Under the pieces are notes generated by a model. It ran no database searches. It was not told the origin of the DNA and saw only the letters and a list, made by a program, of their open reading frames with translations. Shown here piece after piece: positions 1 to 11,500 of a stretch of DNA of 64,000 nt (position 1 is its first letter; each line of letters starts with the position of its first letter). The translations under genes were made by a program, and so were the position numbers. Source of the stretch: Echinarachnius parma (Eukaryota; Echinodermata; Echinoidea; Clypeasteroida; Echinarachniidae); NCBI GenBank assembly GCA_037951105.1, contig JBAMJV010008053.1, positions 1 through 64,000 of the forward strand. The letters run 5' to 3'.

Positions 1-480
1 CCCCCCACCTCACAAGGTGGGGGGGGGTATGACATGTACAATCATCCCCCCCCCCCCAGGTTTTAGGGAAGGATAAATTTTGTTTGTGTGTATCTGTATA
101 CGAGTGAGAAAGAAAACATTAATTGTATGAGCTAAGACTTGTTAATTCTAACGTTTAAAAAGTCATGTATACATCCACTTTCAATTTTCGCTGCGCGCTT
201 CGCGCTCGAACAGATTATCTCAGTTTGTTGTGCAACTTGCCTATGGTCTGGAGTAAGTTTTTTTTTCTGTATACCGGGCCACGTAGTTCCAGTGTCGGCT
301 GGCATATCTCTGGCTGCTTGTGTGACGTGCATCAAATTGCACCATTTCAAGTATATATATAAATGCAAAATCTTCCCTCGGGACTCATTCTTGGCAATAT
401 GCTAAGTTGTTGGATCATACATAATATGTGGCATATAGTAATGTTGGAACTGTGTATGACGCTAAATATAAATACAATAT
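1..480. other. Upstream stretch, no gene recognised
   Basis: Begins with short poly-C and poly-G tracts that can pair with each other. The rest is AT-rich. Short open frames here have no recognisable domain and are treated as chance. No first exon for the TRIM-type gene at 2876 was found. Confidence 0.4.
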
Positions 481-486
481 TGTTTG

Positions 487-925
487 TGCTGGGGTGCATA
501 TTCATTAGTGTGTCAGTTATTTGTTTTCTTCGTGAAAATATATTTAAAATTTCTGGTCTATCAAATCATAACATGCTTTCCCAGATACAGTCAATGTTAA
601 GCCTGAATTTCCTATCTAGGTAAGCACCAGATTGCACAATTACAAGTCCCAAATGCCAAAGCTCCCTACCGTGGGAGGGGGGACACACACCTTCTCCCAC
701 ACTCTCCCTCGCTCAGTCACTTCTCTCCCTGTGTTGGGGTGCATATTTATTAGTGTGTCAATTATTTGTTTTCTTCGTGAAAATATATATTTCTGGTCGA
801 TCAAATCATTTCACGCTTTCCCAGATACAGTCAATGTAAGCCCGAATTTCCTATCTAGACAAGCACCAGATTGCACAATTTCAAGTCCCAAAGTGCCAAA
901 GCTCCCTACCGTGGGAGGGGGGACA
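487..925. repeat. Direct duplication, unit about 200 bp
   Basis: Two copies (about 487-685 and 731-925) start with GGGGTGCATATT, pass through TTTCCCAGATACAGTCAATG, and end in CTCCCTACCGTGGGAGGGG. They differ by scattered substitutions and small indels. No coding content is seen. Confidence 0.7.
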
Positions 926-1575
926 CCCCCCCCCCCCCCCCCGCTCAGTCACTTCGCTCCCTCGGGCTTAGTCGCTTCGCTCCTTGCAATGTCTCACTCT
1001 CACATCGGGCTCAAAGTTGGCAGCATGTGTGGATGTGTCGTTGGGAATAAGCCCCTACACATACAAAATCGTGAGCCCCCATAGGTTTTGCCCCCCCCCC
1101 CCAAAAAAAAATAAAATAAATAAAATCCAAAACTGCTTCCGGCCCACCTGGTCACGACTATCCTAACATCTTACCCCCCCCCCCCCCCCCTACACTAAGA
1201 GGACTTTCATGCGATTGTCTTCCTACCGTGGGAGGGGGGACACCCCCCTCCCACACACTCCCCCGCTCAGTCACTTCGCTCACTCGGGCTTAGTCGCTTC
1301 GCTCCTTGCAATGTCTCACTCTCACATCGTGCTCAAAGTTGTCAGCACTGTGTGGATGTGTCGTTGGGCATGAGCCCCTAAACACACAAAATCGTGAGCC
1401 CCCATAGGTTTTGCCCCCCCCCCCCCCCAAACAAAAGCAAAAAATAAAAAAATAAATAAATAATAAAAAAATAAAAAAATAATAATCCCAAACTGCTTCC
1501 GGCCCGCCTGGTTACGACTATCCTAACATCTAACCCCCCCCCCCCCCCCCCCACCACTGAGAGGACTTTTAAGCA
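903..1575. repeat. Two-copy poly-C-rich repeat, unit about 320 bp
   Basis: Two direct copies (about 903-1215 and 1227-1575) share CTACCGTGGGAGGGG, TTAGTCGCTTCGCTCC, AATCGTGAGCCCCCATAGG, an A-rich stretch and ACTGCTTCCGGCCC. Each is broken by poly-C tracts of variable length. The family is not recognised. Such tracts are also frequent places for assembly error. Confidence 0.65.
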
Positions 1576-1826
1576 ATTGTCTTGGTCTCGACATATTTCG
1601 GCAGGTGGTCTCGGCCGCGATCAAATTGGTCTTGGTCGGTGAACGGCAAATCATCCCCCCAGGTGTAAGAACCTGTCTACGCCACTGCCCCCTATTCAAC
1701 ATGTTTAAAGAAAATTACCCCTGTGGGTATGACTTCCTCGGTGGTACTTTTGTAACGATTGAAGGAGTCTGTAGAGTAATTGGAGGGGATTCTTACTTTG
1801 TATTGTTTAAATTTGTATTACCTTAA

Positions 1827-2349
1827 AGGGGTAGTTTAGTTTTGGTAGAGAGGGCGCTGCACATCACAATTTTGTTGTGAGATAATGAAAAACTGAGTGT
1901 CGAATTTGAGAGAACATGCAATTTTAATGGCAGAATAAACTTTATTTGGTCAAATTCGACCCATAAATGGCTGAAATATCAATAAATATAATTATTTGGG
2001 GCCCAAATAATTAGATGATTTTTTCAAAAAATTCAAAAAATGCTTGCACTTTTTCAAAAATTTTCAAAAGTGTTTTTTAAATAGTTATTGATGATCTCTC
2101 TATTTAATCATTATTTCAATAAAACATCACATGCATAATTTTGTATGGAAAATGGTTAAAACCAATGCCTTTTTAGAAAGCGCCCTCTTGTGTTTTAATG
2201 GCTCTTTTTGAATGATAACGGACTTTTTACTTAGTCGTTTGTAATTTTGTATACATTTCGAGCATGGTGGAGTTATATCTATAAGTTTATAATGTTACTG
2301 TCCAGGTTTGGTTACTAAAGTTCAGCCTTACCAAAACTGTACTACCCCT
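1827..2349. mobile_element. rep-A, TTAA-flanked MITE in TRIM copy 1 intron
   Basis: A 523-bp element bounded by TTAA at 1823-1826 and 2350-2353, with inverted ends AGGGGTAGTTTAGTTTTGGTA and TACCAAAACTGTACTACCCCT. It contains the phrase GAGGGCGCTG. The paralogous intron has one TTAA at the matching site (TCTTAATAAACAATTAATTG), so the insertion came after the duplication. TTAA targets occur in the piggyBac and Kolobok superfamilies; no transposase is present to choose between them. Confidence 0.85.
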
Positions 2350-2404
2350 TTAATCAACAATTAATTGTCTCTGTAGGCATGGTCAATGTCACCCACATCG
2401 ACGT

Positions 2405-2640
2405 GGGGGGGGGGGGGGGGGGTGTTTCACAAAGATCCTAAGTTTGAGTTAAATATAAATTGAACTTTAACAATTATTGAAAGCCCTTAGTTTCTTTGAA
2501 ACACATACATGTATTTGTAAAGGTTATTTTAAAAACCATAAAATGTTGATTCAAATCATTACTATTTTCTTTTATGAGGGAAATTTCGTGTTATTGGTGT
2601 AAAAAAAGTTAAGTTCAACTAAAGATTGTTGTGAAACAAC
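2405..2640. mobile_element. rep-H, older MITE-like repeat in intron, copy 1
   Basis: Starts with a poly-G run and GTGTTTCACAAAGATCCTAAG and ends with CAACTAAAGATTGTTGTGAA ACAAC, so the ends are inverted. The paralogous intron has the same repeat at the same place (11752-13148, interrupted), so this insertion predates the duplication. Confidence 0.65.
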
Positions 2641-2647
2641 TCAATCA

Positions 2648-2710
2648 ACCAGAGAAGGAGTCACTACCCATGTTATGTATGTTGGGTCGATAAGAGACGA
2701 CTCTCGGTGC
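2648..2710 (+). pseudogene. Decayed fragment of the TRIM RING-exon start, in the intron
   Basis: The stretch CCATGTTATGTATG...GATAAGAGACGACTCTCGG resembles the start of the last exon (CCATGTTGTGCCCG...GACAAGAGACGAATCTCGG at 2914-2953). The match is about 60 bp and has no splice signals I can support. The second copy has the same fragment at 13153-13213, so it predates the segmental duplication. Confidence 0.6.
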
Positions 2711-2875
2711 ATATTACAGAAGATAGCTTCCCCTGGATATGCTGGGTGACAATCTCCTAAGATAATTATCCCTGAATTATAATGAACTAAGTCAATTATC
2801 CCAAGATGAGAATACTTGTTATCTATATTTATGTTTCGTGTCCTTTTATCTCCTTTAACATTTTGGTCTGCTCAG

Positions 2876-4700
2876 GTATAACCAACGTCATCCGCCTCAG
2901 CCAGAGCTAATATCCATGTTGTGCCCGCTGTGTCGACAAGAGACGAATCTCGGCGAAAAGGGGGTTGCGGGCTTGCCGTCAAACGTGTCCCTCAACCACC
3001 TCGTCGAGGAATTCAACGACACCTCGAACCCGCTCAGGAAGCTGTACGAGGATCGCCCAAGATGCTCCCAGTGCGTGGTGAAGCCGGATGGGGATGAAAC
3101 AAGGGACCCATACACGTATGCTATTGTCTTTTGCTGCGATTGTGACATGTACTTGTGCGAAGGTTGCTTGACTGCCCACAAACAGTTTGAACAGACCATG
3201 TTCAAAGGTCACCAAGTTATGCCTGTAAAAGAGCTAGTGAGTGGTAATCACAAAAGTACAATTAATCAGTTTGACAAGTGTTCGGAGCACGTTTTCGAGG
3301 CCCGAGAGTTCTACTGTGCAGATTGCCGTGCAGTTATCTGCCACAAGTGTACGATCGTGAAGCACAACGTAAGGGATCACAAGATCAGGGAACGAATCGA
3401 GGTCGAAAGAGAGTTCCGCGAAAAGATTGCTAGAGTGTTGGGGCGATGTGAAAAAGAGAAGGACAGCTTGGAGGCGTTAATCAGGGAAACCGAGCAGGAA
3501 CGGAGAAGCGCGAAAGCATCGCTGCAGGAGGTGATTCAACAGATCGATCGCACATTCGCAGACCTCCACAGACAACTTGAGGAGAGGAAGGAGATCTTGA
3601 AAGCAGAAGTGGAGGCGATTGACGTATCGTGCGACAACAAATTGGACTCAATAAAGTTGGCAGCACTGAAGATGTCTTCACAAGTGTCAATGGCTCAAGA
3701 TATCATGGAGTGTCGAGAGGGAATCAGTTGTCTTGAAGGAGACGCACTGGTGTCACACGAGCACTTGTTGATGGAACTGGAAGAGCAGGTTGAGACTACT
3801 CAATGCTGGATCCGAGAGTCACAAGGCGTACCAAGAAACGTCAAACGCACAGTCGCACGGGTAGAATTCCATGATCAGCCAATGGACATAGCTCATATGG
3901 GCAGAGTAGCTGTAGACAAAAAGTGGGGTTTGGTCATTGAAGTGGAGTTACCATATGATGAGCCCATGCATGGCCTGGCTGTACTGTCACCTAAAAGCGT
4001 TTTGATCGGTTACCATAACCAGCCTGCTGATGAGTTTTCATTAGACGGGTTGAGAACTCCTAGAAAACTTGATTCACGGGCACGTGATGTAACAGTTCTG
4101 TCTGATGGTCGCTTTGCTTCTATACCAAAACACGGTAGCCTCAAACTGTTTGATGCTGATGGCAAGAGCACGCAAACTAACTTCAAGATACCTGTGACCA
4201 CATCACACATGATGATAGACAGCGATGGAAAGGACCAGATTTATGTAGCCCACTGGGATGCGAAGCTCATTCAAGTATTCAGCCCCGATGGAGGCGATCC
4301 CATTAGAGAAATAGACGTATAATCTAAGCCTCAACAGGTCCACACTACCAATTGCGGTCATCTTGTCATCAGGTCTGGCACTGATGTGAAGGTGCTGGAT
4401 GAAAGTGGCAAAGAGATAACCCTGATTAATCACCATGATCACGTTGATTGCCTACCATTTCCAGCCGTTGACAAAGATGACAACCTCTACATGGCAGAGA
4501 TTCAACGATCGAAGTCCGCAGTGACGATCAAGAGGTACACACTGGATGGAGTCCTGGTGGAGACGATCCTTGATGATGTCAAGATAAGGATACCTAAACG
4601 CGGCTGGTATTACATGAAGTGTCCTTCTCCAGATGATATCGTCCTCTGCACAGCCGGGATGATGTATATCTTCAAGAATATCATCAATTTTGGCTTGTAA
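2876..4700 (+). pseudogene. TRIM-type gene, last exon, with early in-frame stop (copy 1)
   Basis: Exon follows a pyrimidine-rich tract and acceptor CTGCTCAG|G and enters in phase 2, like its paralogue at 13381. It encodes the second half of a RING finger (CPLC just after the internal Met at 2916), two B-boxes, a long coiled coil (about 3390-3840) and a propeller-like C-terminal region. TAA at 4320-4322 interrupts the frame after 481 codons of this exon. The same frame then stays open to TAA at 4698-4700 and stays close to the paralogue, so 125 residues are lost by one recent change. The first exon (first RING cysteines and His) is not in the window. Product if translated: a truncated TRIM-like ubiquitin-ligase candidate. 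Alternatives: a young pseudogene, an allele, or an assembly error at this codon. Confidence 0.85.
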
Positions 4701-4772
4701 ATGACATTCTCTCGCCACCGAAGTGCCTATCCCCGTGACTGTTTACGCCTGTTTTGTATTGTGTATGTGTAA

Positions 4773-4803
<31 letters not shown>

Positions 4804-5610
4804 TGTGTGCGTGTGTGGGTGTGTGTGACGTGTGTGTGGGTGTTTTTGTCATGGCATACACTTACAGTACCAGACGGTCCTTTCACGCAGCATTTGATCA
4901 ATATGTTATATTTACAAAATCGATTCGTATAAATGACTTAAATGTATGTAGTCTCCGATGGATTGTTATAAAAAATAGGTACAACTTGAATGAGCTTCGG
5001 GTTAAATAATGATATTGTTTCCCATGACCAAATTCAAAACAAACAAAAGAAAGAAACTGTTAATTCCCTCTGAAGATTACGAACTTAAAACGAAACGAAA
5101 TGAGGACAAAGCTTTAAAATGTTCCGATTTAAACAAAATTATATGATAGTAAAACATCACGGTTTCCATTAATAAGTGAAAATGGGAATGAGATTACATA
5201 AAGCAAAACAGGATAAACTACATTGTATGTAGATGTGTACAGTGTAATGCATAAATTAGTATTTTTATATATGCATGGTTGTAAGTGCCAAACAATGTCT
5301 GTATGTTTTTTTAATACAGAAGATACGTATATTATTTAATTTGTTCAGATATTGTTTTGTATACCGTATACATGTCGCATACTTGACAATAGTTAAAATA
5401 GCTTGATGGCATTTGCAAATTGTATTAGTTTTAGATGAAAAGGGAGGAAGATAACACATCTTGAAACATAATGTTCGTATTATTGTTCAATACAATTCAT
5501 AACTGATGATTATCCAATTGAATATAGATAATATGTTAGTCAAACTGTATCAGCTATAGATTAACTAGTGAGTTGATAAAACACCCACGAGACACTAGTA
5601 TAGTAGATAC
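4701..5610 (+). other. 3' flank of TRIM copy 1 with GT microsatellite
   Basis: Starts like the flank of copy 2 (TCTCTCGCCAC...GTGCCTATCCCCG), then carries a (GT)n tract at about 4769-4850 that copy 2 lacks. Probably 3' UTR followed by AT-rich intergenic DNA. I found no clear AATAAA close to the stop. Confidence 0.5.
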
Positions 5611-5614
5611 ATGT

Positions 5615-7842
5615 GGGCAATTCCAGGGTAACGGAATTACAATTCAGAGAAATTTTGCTCATACTTTTTCATAATATGGATTAGTCCTATGACCTAAAGG
5701 TTTATCAACACTTTAATAAGTTCTGGAGTATACCTGCTGTCATACAGAAACAAAAATATGGAAATTTCATACAGGAGGAAAGGGCTAGCATGTATGATAC
5801 GTCGGTAACGGAATTACGGCAATAAAAGGGCCTTTTTTCCCACCTTCAATTTTCACATGAATTCCTCTGAAATTTAAAAGACATTTTGTGTAGATTTATT
5901 TCAAAGTTTATTGCTTTAGGTGTCAACTTTATGATAGCATTAGTTTTGTTCTTTATGTTCATCGTGTTTGGTCGTAACCGACCATGTTTCCAAAAAAAGG
6001 CAGCGGTAACGGAATTACAAAAATGGTAACGGAATTACGCCTTCTGAAATGTACCTTCAACAATCAAATTTCTTGAACCCCAGATAAGCTGAAATCCCTT
6101 CAAAATGTTATTTTAATGTTCAAACATTTATAACAACCAAAATGCAAGATACTTTAATGCCAAATTATAAAGTAATATATGAATACAGCTGCTTAATTTG
6201 TTAATTTGGTAACGCAATGTGAAATTTCGAAAAAAATTATTATTTGTGTTTGCGAAATTCAAGTCCGTCTTTGTTTACATAGTCCTTGTTATCAAACTCT
6301 GTAGTCCTGGCTCAAATCATCTCATGACATGATGTTGGGCCATTGTCGGAAAATGACGTTATGCCAATATATCACAAAAATGACGTCGTGACGATGTTGG
6401 GCTGGCGGACATTTTAACCTCGAGCCAACGGCGATATGCCGACATCCGGCAACCAACTTCCGACATCGGCCCGACGTCAGGTGGCTAGCTGGGATAGTCT
6501 GTCATCAACCAAAGTGCGTCTGGGATCATCCTGGACATTTGCACGTGACCTCTTATAATATTGAACAAATTTCAAAGGGCCCATTGTCTTTATGCTTTTA
6601 AGCAGAAGCAAGGGATTGACTGGATAATGAGATGAAACTTTCTGGGAAACATAGTACATGTACATAATACTCCTGCTGGCGAAAAGTGTTACCGGTAGTC
6701 TTGGTCTTTTTAGGCCAATCTCAAGTTGAGCCACTGGTGGGAATTCGAGCCAAAGTCATCTACTACAGGCAAAACATACATACTTCTCTGGTGCTGTTTG
6801 TTTCAAGAATTTGACAGTAATGTTACTATCCACAGCTTCCATCACTTGGCCGATTACATTTTTGGCATTGTTTTCTTTGCAGTATTGAACTACCACCCAT
6901 TTCCATTTGAGGTCCTCCATGTCTTTGTTGCTACCGACATTGCTAATTTCTGTGTTGTTGCCTTTTCCATCACTACTTTTCTTGCTGTTATCTTGGACAC
7001 TAGCTTCATCAATACCACCTGCAGTCTTAGACTTCAACAAGGAGAGGGAGTTATGGTTGGGTGATCTATTTTTTTTTTCTTGCCAAAGAAGATTTTGTTC
7101 TTGTCCTGCCGAAGGCGGCAAAGTCTTTCTTATTTGATTTCTTCCTTTATATTCATAATTTAGATTTTTACTCATCAGTAGGTGGATTTTGTTTTCCCCC
7201 CTGTATAGTGGGTGGATTTTCTTTCTTTCAAAAAACTTCCTACCCACTTTAAAGTAAATTAAATGGTGCGTCCCTTACCGATGTAATTCCGTTACCGGTG
7301 TAATTCCGTAACCATGTAATTCCGTTACCAATGTTTTCATAGGAATGGGTTAAGATATTAAAGAATTGGGTGTTTGGGGTTTCAAGGACACATATTTTAG
7401 CATTGGATTTACAATTACAGAATAATTCATCAATATTTAAGTTCTTTAAAAACACTTTCTTGCAATATTGGTAACGGAATTACATACAAATTGGAGTAGA
7501 TTTGGTCATTCTGTCCTGCAAATATTGGTTCCGGTTGGAACAAGTGCTTTACAAAATAAGAAGATTATCCATATACTAGTATAACTGCAAAGTATTCAAA
7601 GGAATCAGTTCAGGGATCAATGATTTATTGATTTGTTATTAAATTTAGTCATTTTTTAAATTCTGAAGCCTAGAAAACCCCAAAAGTTCAAACATTGCTT
7701 TCAGAAAAACCGATTAAGTTATTCACAAACGGTCTTCTATTCACTAATATATAGGACGTTGTCCACCCAAAATATGCTTTGAAATTGTATTTCATAAACT
7801 TATAAATTTTCCATTGTTGTCTCCTCTCATCCGGAATTGCCC
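5615..7842 (-). mobile_element. Element J: inverted-repeat DNA transposon with GGTAACGGAATTAC motif
   Basis: Ends are GGGCAATTCC and GGAATTGCCC, flanked by ATGT (5611-5614 and 7843-7846) as a likely 4-bp target duplication. The 14-mer GGTAACGGAATTAC recurs at 5627, 5804, 6005, 6025 and 7470, and inverted at 7283, 7300 (one change) and 7316. The minus strand carries coding remnants (see 6477-7455). It sits at the same place downstream of its TRIM gene as element K (17157-20907) does in copy 2. The superfamily is not recognised. Confidence 0.65.
6477..7455 (-). pseudogene. Decayed element-encoded protein in element J
   Basis: Minus-strand frames at 7249-7455, 6756-7247 and 6477-6734 look like pieces of one protein of element J. 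The middle piece is Lys/Asn-rich, then has KWVVVQY, IGQVMEA and VKFLKQT, a spacing I associate with C-terminal domains of uncharacterised invertebrate transposon proteins. The first piece has NIDELFCNC, which resembles NADELLLKC on the minus strand of element K. No catalytic motif is visible, so the activity is unknown. The frames are interrupted and this looks inactive. Confidence 0.4.
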
Positions 7843-9180
7843 ATGTATATTATGTGATCTCCAAGTATGGACCTGAAAGAACCAAGCTGTAGATTCACAT
7901 TTTCCATTTTATATTTGTCATAACTTTGTTTTAGCAATGTTAAAAAAGGAGTTTGTGGGCCCACATGTTACTCCTTATTGTATTTATATAACGAAACGAA
8001 AAGGAAAGGGTGGCGACGACTTTATCCGTATGTTTTTTCAAAAAAATGTACATGTATGTATATAGGTTTATAATATAATTAAAAAACACGTCCTTCCATA
8101 GAAAGTTAAGCCAACAAATGAGTTTGAGAATACATGAAGCAAAAGAAAGGAAATGTTATAGTGTATGTGAAAATTAAACAGTGCTATTCATAATTAAAAA
8201 TGCAATCTGTATGGTTCTTAGTGTCATGCACTAACTGTATTACGTATTTAATTTATATATATACATTATACATATAGTTGGTTGATAATGTTATTCGTTT
8301 ATATTGACACTAGTTGAAATAGCTTGATAGCAAGTCATACTAGTTTCAGATGAAAAGGGAGGAGATTTGACCTGCATAAAAAAGCCATATACTATACATG
8401 TGTATATTCTCATAATGTTCATAATTATTAAGTTTCGAAATCACAGATTATGCCAATAATGATCGGCAGTTATGTTTGTAAAAAGAAAAGTACTTTGGCC
8501 AATGTTATTTTAGCCGGCAAATCATGATACATATTATTGAACAGTGGAGGGTGATCGTATATATACACGTACCTTGCATCAATGGCATTTCTTGTAAACC
8601 CACACTTGACAGAGTTTGTTACAGAATTAGATAAATTTATTTATTGACAAGACAAAGAAATTGTAAATATTGCTCAAATTCTATTTTACTATAATCTATG
8701 TTCTAATGATTTAAAATTAATCATCACTCCCACTATGAAGAAATGTCATGGGAAACTAACAAGGATAATGTATTTTGTTGTGTTCTCAGCAATCTATATT
8801 TAGGTGATTTGGGGTTTAATTATATCATTATTATAACAATCATAAATATTTCAAATAATTCTGTTTTTATCCAGGTATACTAGATAATGCTGCTTTTAAT
8901 CCTTACAGTGAGCAATTTGTTCAAATAATATTGCTTTGAAATACCCACCAGTTAATTTCTAATTAACAAAGCACAGTATGCAATCATGCAAAGAAGTGTG
9001 TATACCTTTGTTTTTCTTTCGTTTGCAAGTGAATGTTTTCTCTTTAGGTGAATGTATACATATGTGTGTGTGTGTACACGGTAATGTTTGTGTGTGTTTT
9101 AGAATTAATACTTTCATGTGGATCAAGGTATATCATAAATGTGAATGTTATTTGGAATACATGTGTGTACAGTATGTTCA
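7843..9180. other. Distal flank shared by both duplicates, copy 1
   Basis: AT-rich sequence matching about 20908-22390 (for example GTAGATTCACATT, TTTGTCATAACTTTG, GAGAATACATGAAGCAAAAG). No open frame is convincing. It ends in degenerate GT-rich DNA at about 9060-9180, where the paralogy stops. Confidence 0.6.
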
Positions 9181-9439
9181 ATTGAATGTTATTACGTATC
9201 AATGTGAATTCATGCGTGTGTGTTTAAGAGAGTATGTGCGTTTGCATGTGTGTTAATAGTTACTGTATTCCGTACGTGTGCTGATGAATGTATGGATTTG
9301 TATGTCAGTGCAAGTAAAATTATGCTGTATGTGTTGATGTGCATTTTTTGTGAGCAAGTATATGTATACTTACATAGATGGGGCGTTTGTATACAAGCTT
9401 GTAGTTTTCTCTATAGTTGTGAATACCTGCAACTGATCT

Positions 9440-9860
9440 GTACATATATTAAACGGTTTACTAATGATATTAAAGCAATATGGAAAACTATGAGCGATAA
9501 GGGTAAAGTACAATATTGTTTTAGTACAATTGGTATATGGACACTGTGACATAAAGGATTTTATACCTGATGCAACTGTTGATTTTATGCAATTCTATCC
9601 GAAAAATGATTATTCTCAATATATGTTTATGAAACTTATTGAAATATATGGGATACTTAAAGTAAAGAGCCCGGGATATAGAAATATAGAACAAATATAA
9701 TAATGTGATAAACCTCTGTGCAATCATTTCAATATGTCTTTAGAAAATGGTATTTCCCCGAACGTCTTGAAAAAGGCAAAGTTCATACTAATTTTTAAAA
9801 AGGGCCATAAATGTACTTTGCAAAACTATAGACATAGCTATTGTATTTAGCTACTAGGAT
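9440..9860 (+). pseudogene. LINE reverse-transcriptase fragment, decayed
   Basis: Three-frame reading gives KRFTNDIKAIWKTM, then MFMKLIEIYGILKVKSPGY, then SLENGISPNVLKKAKFIL followed by IFKKGHKCTLQNYR. This order fits the start of a non-LTR reverse transcriptase (usual form: KSPGYDNI, then SLxxGxFPDxLKxAKVxPIFKKGDxxxxxNYRPIS). The frame is broken by stops and small indels, and the catalytic YADD region is absent. The clade (CR1/L2/jockey-like) cannot be settled. Confidence 0.7.
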
Positions 9861-10803
9861 CTGCCGCGAACATCACTAATAACATGATAGGTTAAGTGCA
9901 AGAGTCTTTCCATATTTGACAGAAACCGCCTTCCATACATTGCGGTCACATGACTCTACGTTAGGGTCGGGGAAACCCCATTGAGGAAATCAATATTTCT
10001 ATTTGCCACGTACATGCACATAATGCATGTACATAATATATATATTTTTAAACGCAAATATCATAACCTGCATTCGTTTGGTGGGAGATAAATGTATGAA
10101 GGGGTCGTTATTATGCTTCAAGTCATCCCTCGATCGCTTACTTGTGTATGGTGGAGCCCTCACTGTCTTCATATGTAGCTCACCACGTTGTCATTGGATC
10201 ATTCAAGTTTCAGGAACTGAACATATCTCGCTGGCTTTCGTTATAATAATCATAATGTAACTTGCAGATTTTGTAAAGCGCATTACACATTGCAATCCAC
10301 GTCCATATGGGCTTGTATTATTACCCTGGTCGTTTTGTTGTGACTCGTAGACGTACATAGGGTCAGGGGAAGGAGGATCCAACTCGAGCATGTTGTGACT
10401 CTGTGTGTTGCACTGTACCACAGTACTATTATGTTGATTGCTGTATAACTATCAGTAACAGAAGGTCGCTTATCTGACTTGTAACAGACCATTTTCCGAA
10501 CTATCCTGGAATTGCATTTGCATTGAACAGTGGCATTGATTTGTATTGGTCTCGAAGGAAATGAACCAATCAAGTACGTTGTTGCATGACGCCAGTTCCC
10601 TCAAAATAAACAACCCTGCGGCGAGAAGGATCGACTAGTCGAACTTTGGAGTTAATTATACATGTCATAAAGATAGAGGCTTAGACCAACAGGGGCGCGT
10701 GACAGTGCCCTTTTACCACACCGTATCCCGATTGAGTATGCCTCATCATCCTTGGTACATTTACTGGTAATACCTTGCACATACATTATTAACAAACTCA
10801 AGC
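9861..10803 (+). other. Upstream region of TRIM copy 2; probable promoter and 5' UTR
   Basis: No coding region is recognised. By position the last few hundred bases should hold the promoter and 5' UTR of the TRIM gene starting at 10804, but I see no reliable TATA or initiator. The part from 10580 is more GC-balanced than its surroundings. Confidence 0.3.
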
Positions 10804-10931
10804 ATGGCTTCAAGTAATCCCCAGCCTTCCAAGGAGATGGAGAGTCTGATGTGTTCGCTCTGTCTGGATGTGTTCGAGGAGGCCACCCTACTCAGATGTG
10901 GACACACCTTCTGCAGGAAATGCCTGAAGAG
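10804..10931 (+). CDS. TRIM-type protein, exon 1 (first half of RING)
   Basis: Starts at ATG in the context CAAGCATGG and encodes residues 1-43, the last codon split by the intron. It holds the first six zinc ligands of a C3HC4 RING: C17, C20, C32, H34, C37 and C40 (CSLC...CGHTFCRKC). The donor is AAGAG|GTAGGC at 10931/10932, phase 2. Joining to the acceptor at 13381 keeps the frame (RYDQCHPPRE) and brings in the last pair, C62 and C65. The acidic and hydrophobic residues between the Cys pairs are typical of TRIM RINGs, which recruit E2 ubiquitin-conjugating enzymes. The equivalent exon of copy 1 was not found and may lie before position 1. Confidence 0.85.
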
Positions 10932-11378
10932 GTAGGCATTATTGTGTTGTATGCAAATCGCCCCTCCCCTGCACCCCCCCCCCCCCCTCCCCCGAAATCC
11001 CCCACCCTCCACCAAATTAAACAGAAATACATAGTTCATTTAGATTGTTCTAACTGCCCCCACCCTCCCAAATGGGAAATCATACCACTCGCCATACCTT
11101 ATATCTCTACTCCATTAGCATGATTATGTGTGTAAGTACGACCCAGCAGTGAAAGAAGATATTCATCCATCTGTTCACACCTTATAGACATTAATTGCTT
11201 ATTTAAAAAGTCAAACTGTGTTCTTTTGGGGGTTTATTACACCCGCCAACGAAGTTGGAGGAGGAATTATGTTTTTGGTCCCGTTTTTCGTGTGTTCGTG
11301 TGACCAATACGTGTACAACAAAATAGGAAGTGATAATTGCTGCCGTGCATGCGATAATTGCTGCCGTACATGCGATAA

Positions 11379-11500
11379 TAGGCTGTTTTCGCAAATGCGA
11401 CGGGAGCATTCTAGTACGCAAATCTCAGCGGGGGGTCGCACTCAGTGCGAAAATTTCCGCGTATCGTCCAAACCTACAACGGTATTCGGCTGAATTAGCG
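11379..11500 (+). mobile_element. Single arm related to the 52.4-kb foldback element
   Basis: TAGGCTGTTTTCGCAAATGC followed by CTAGTACGCAAATCTCAGCGGGG matches the left arm of the element at 52394 (TAGGCTGTTTTCGCAAATGC, CTAGTACGCTAATCTCAGCG). Only one end is seen here, so it is a fragment or solo arm. Confidence 0.65.

Larger units (their letters stand above)
1688..9180 (+). repeat. Segmental duplication, copy 1
   Basis: This block matches about 11560-22390 in the same order and orientation: intron with the decayed exon fragment, TRIM-type last exon, 3' flank, and distal flank down to GTGTGTACAGTATGTTC. Copy-specific insertions (1827-2349 and 5615-7842 here) interrupt the match. Ends are approximate because they lie in AT-rich and GT-rich sequence. 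Confidence 0.8.

Noticed and set aside
2897-3215. Minus-strand frames opposite the TRIM exons
   Set aside because: They appear in both paralogues only because the TRIM coding strand is conserved; no domain or independent signal.
4723-5009. Cys/Val-rich small protein after TRIM copy 1
   Set aside because: It is the GT microsatellite in the 3' flank read in frame.
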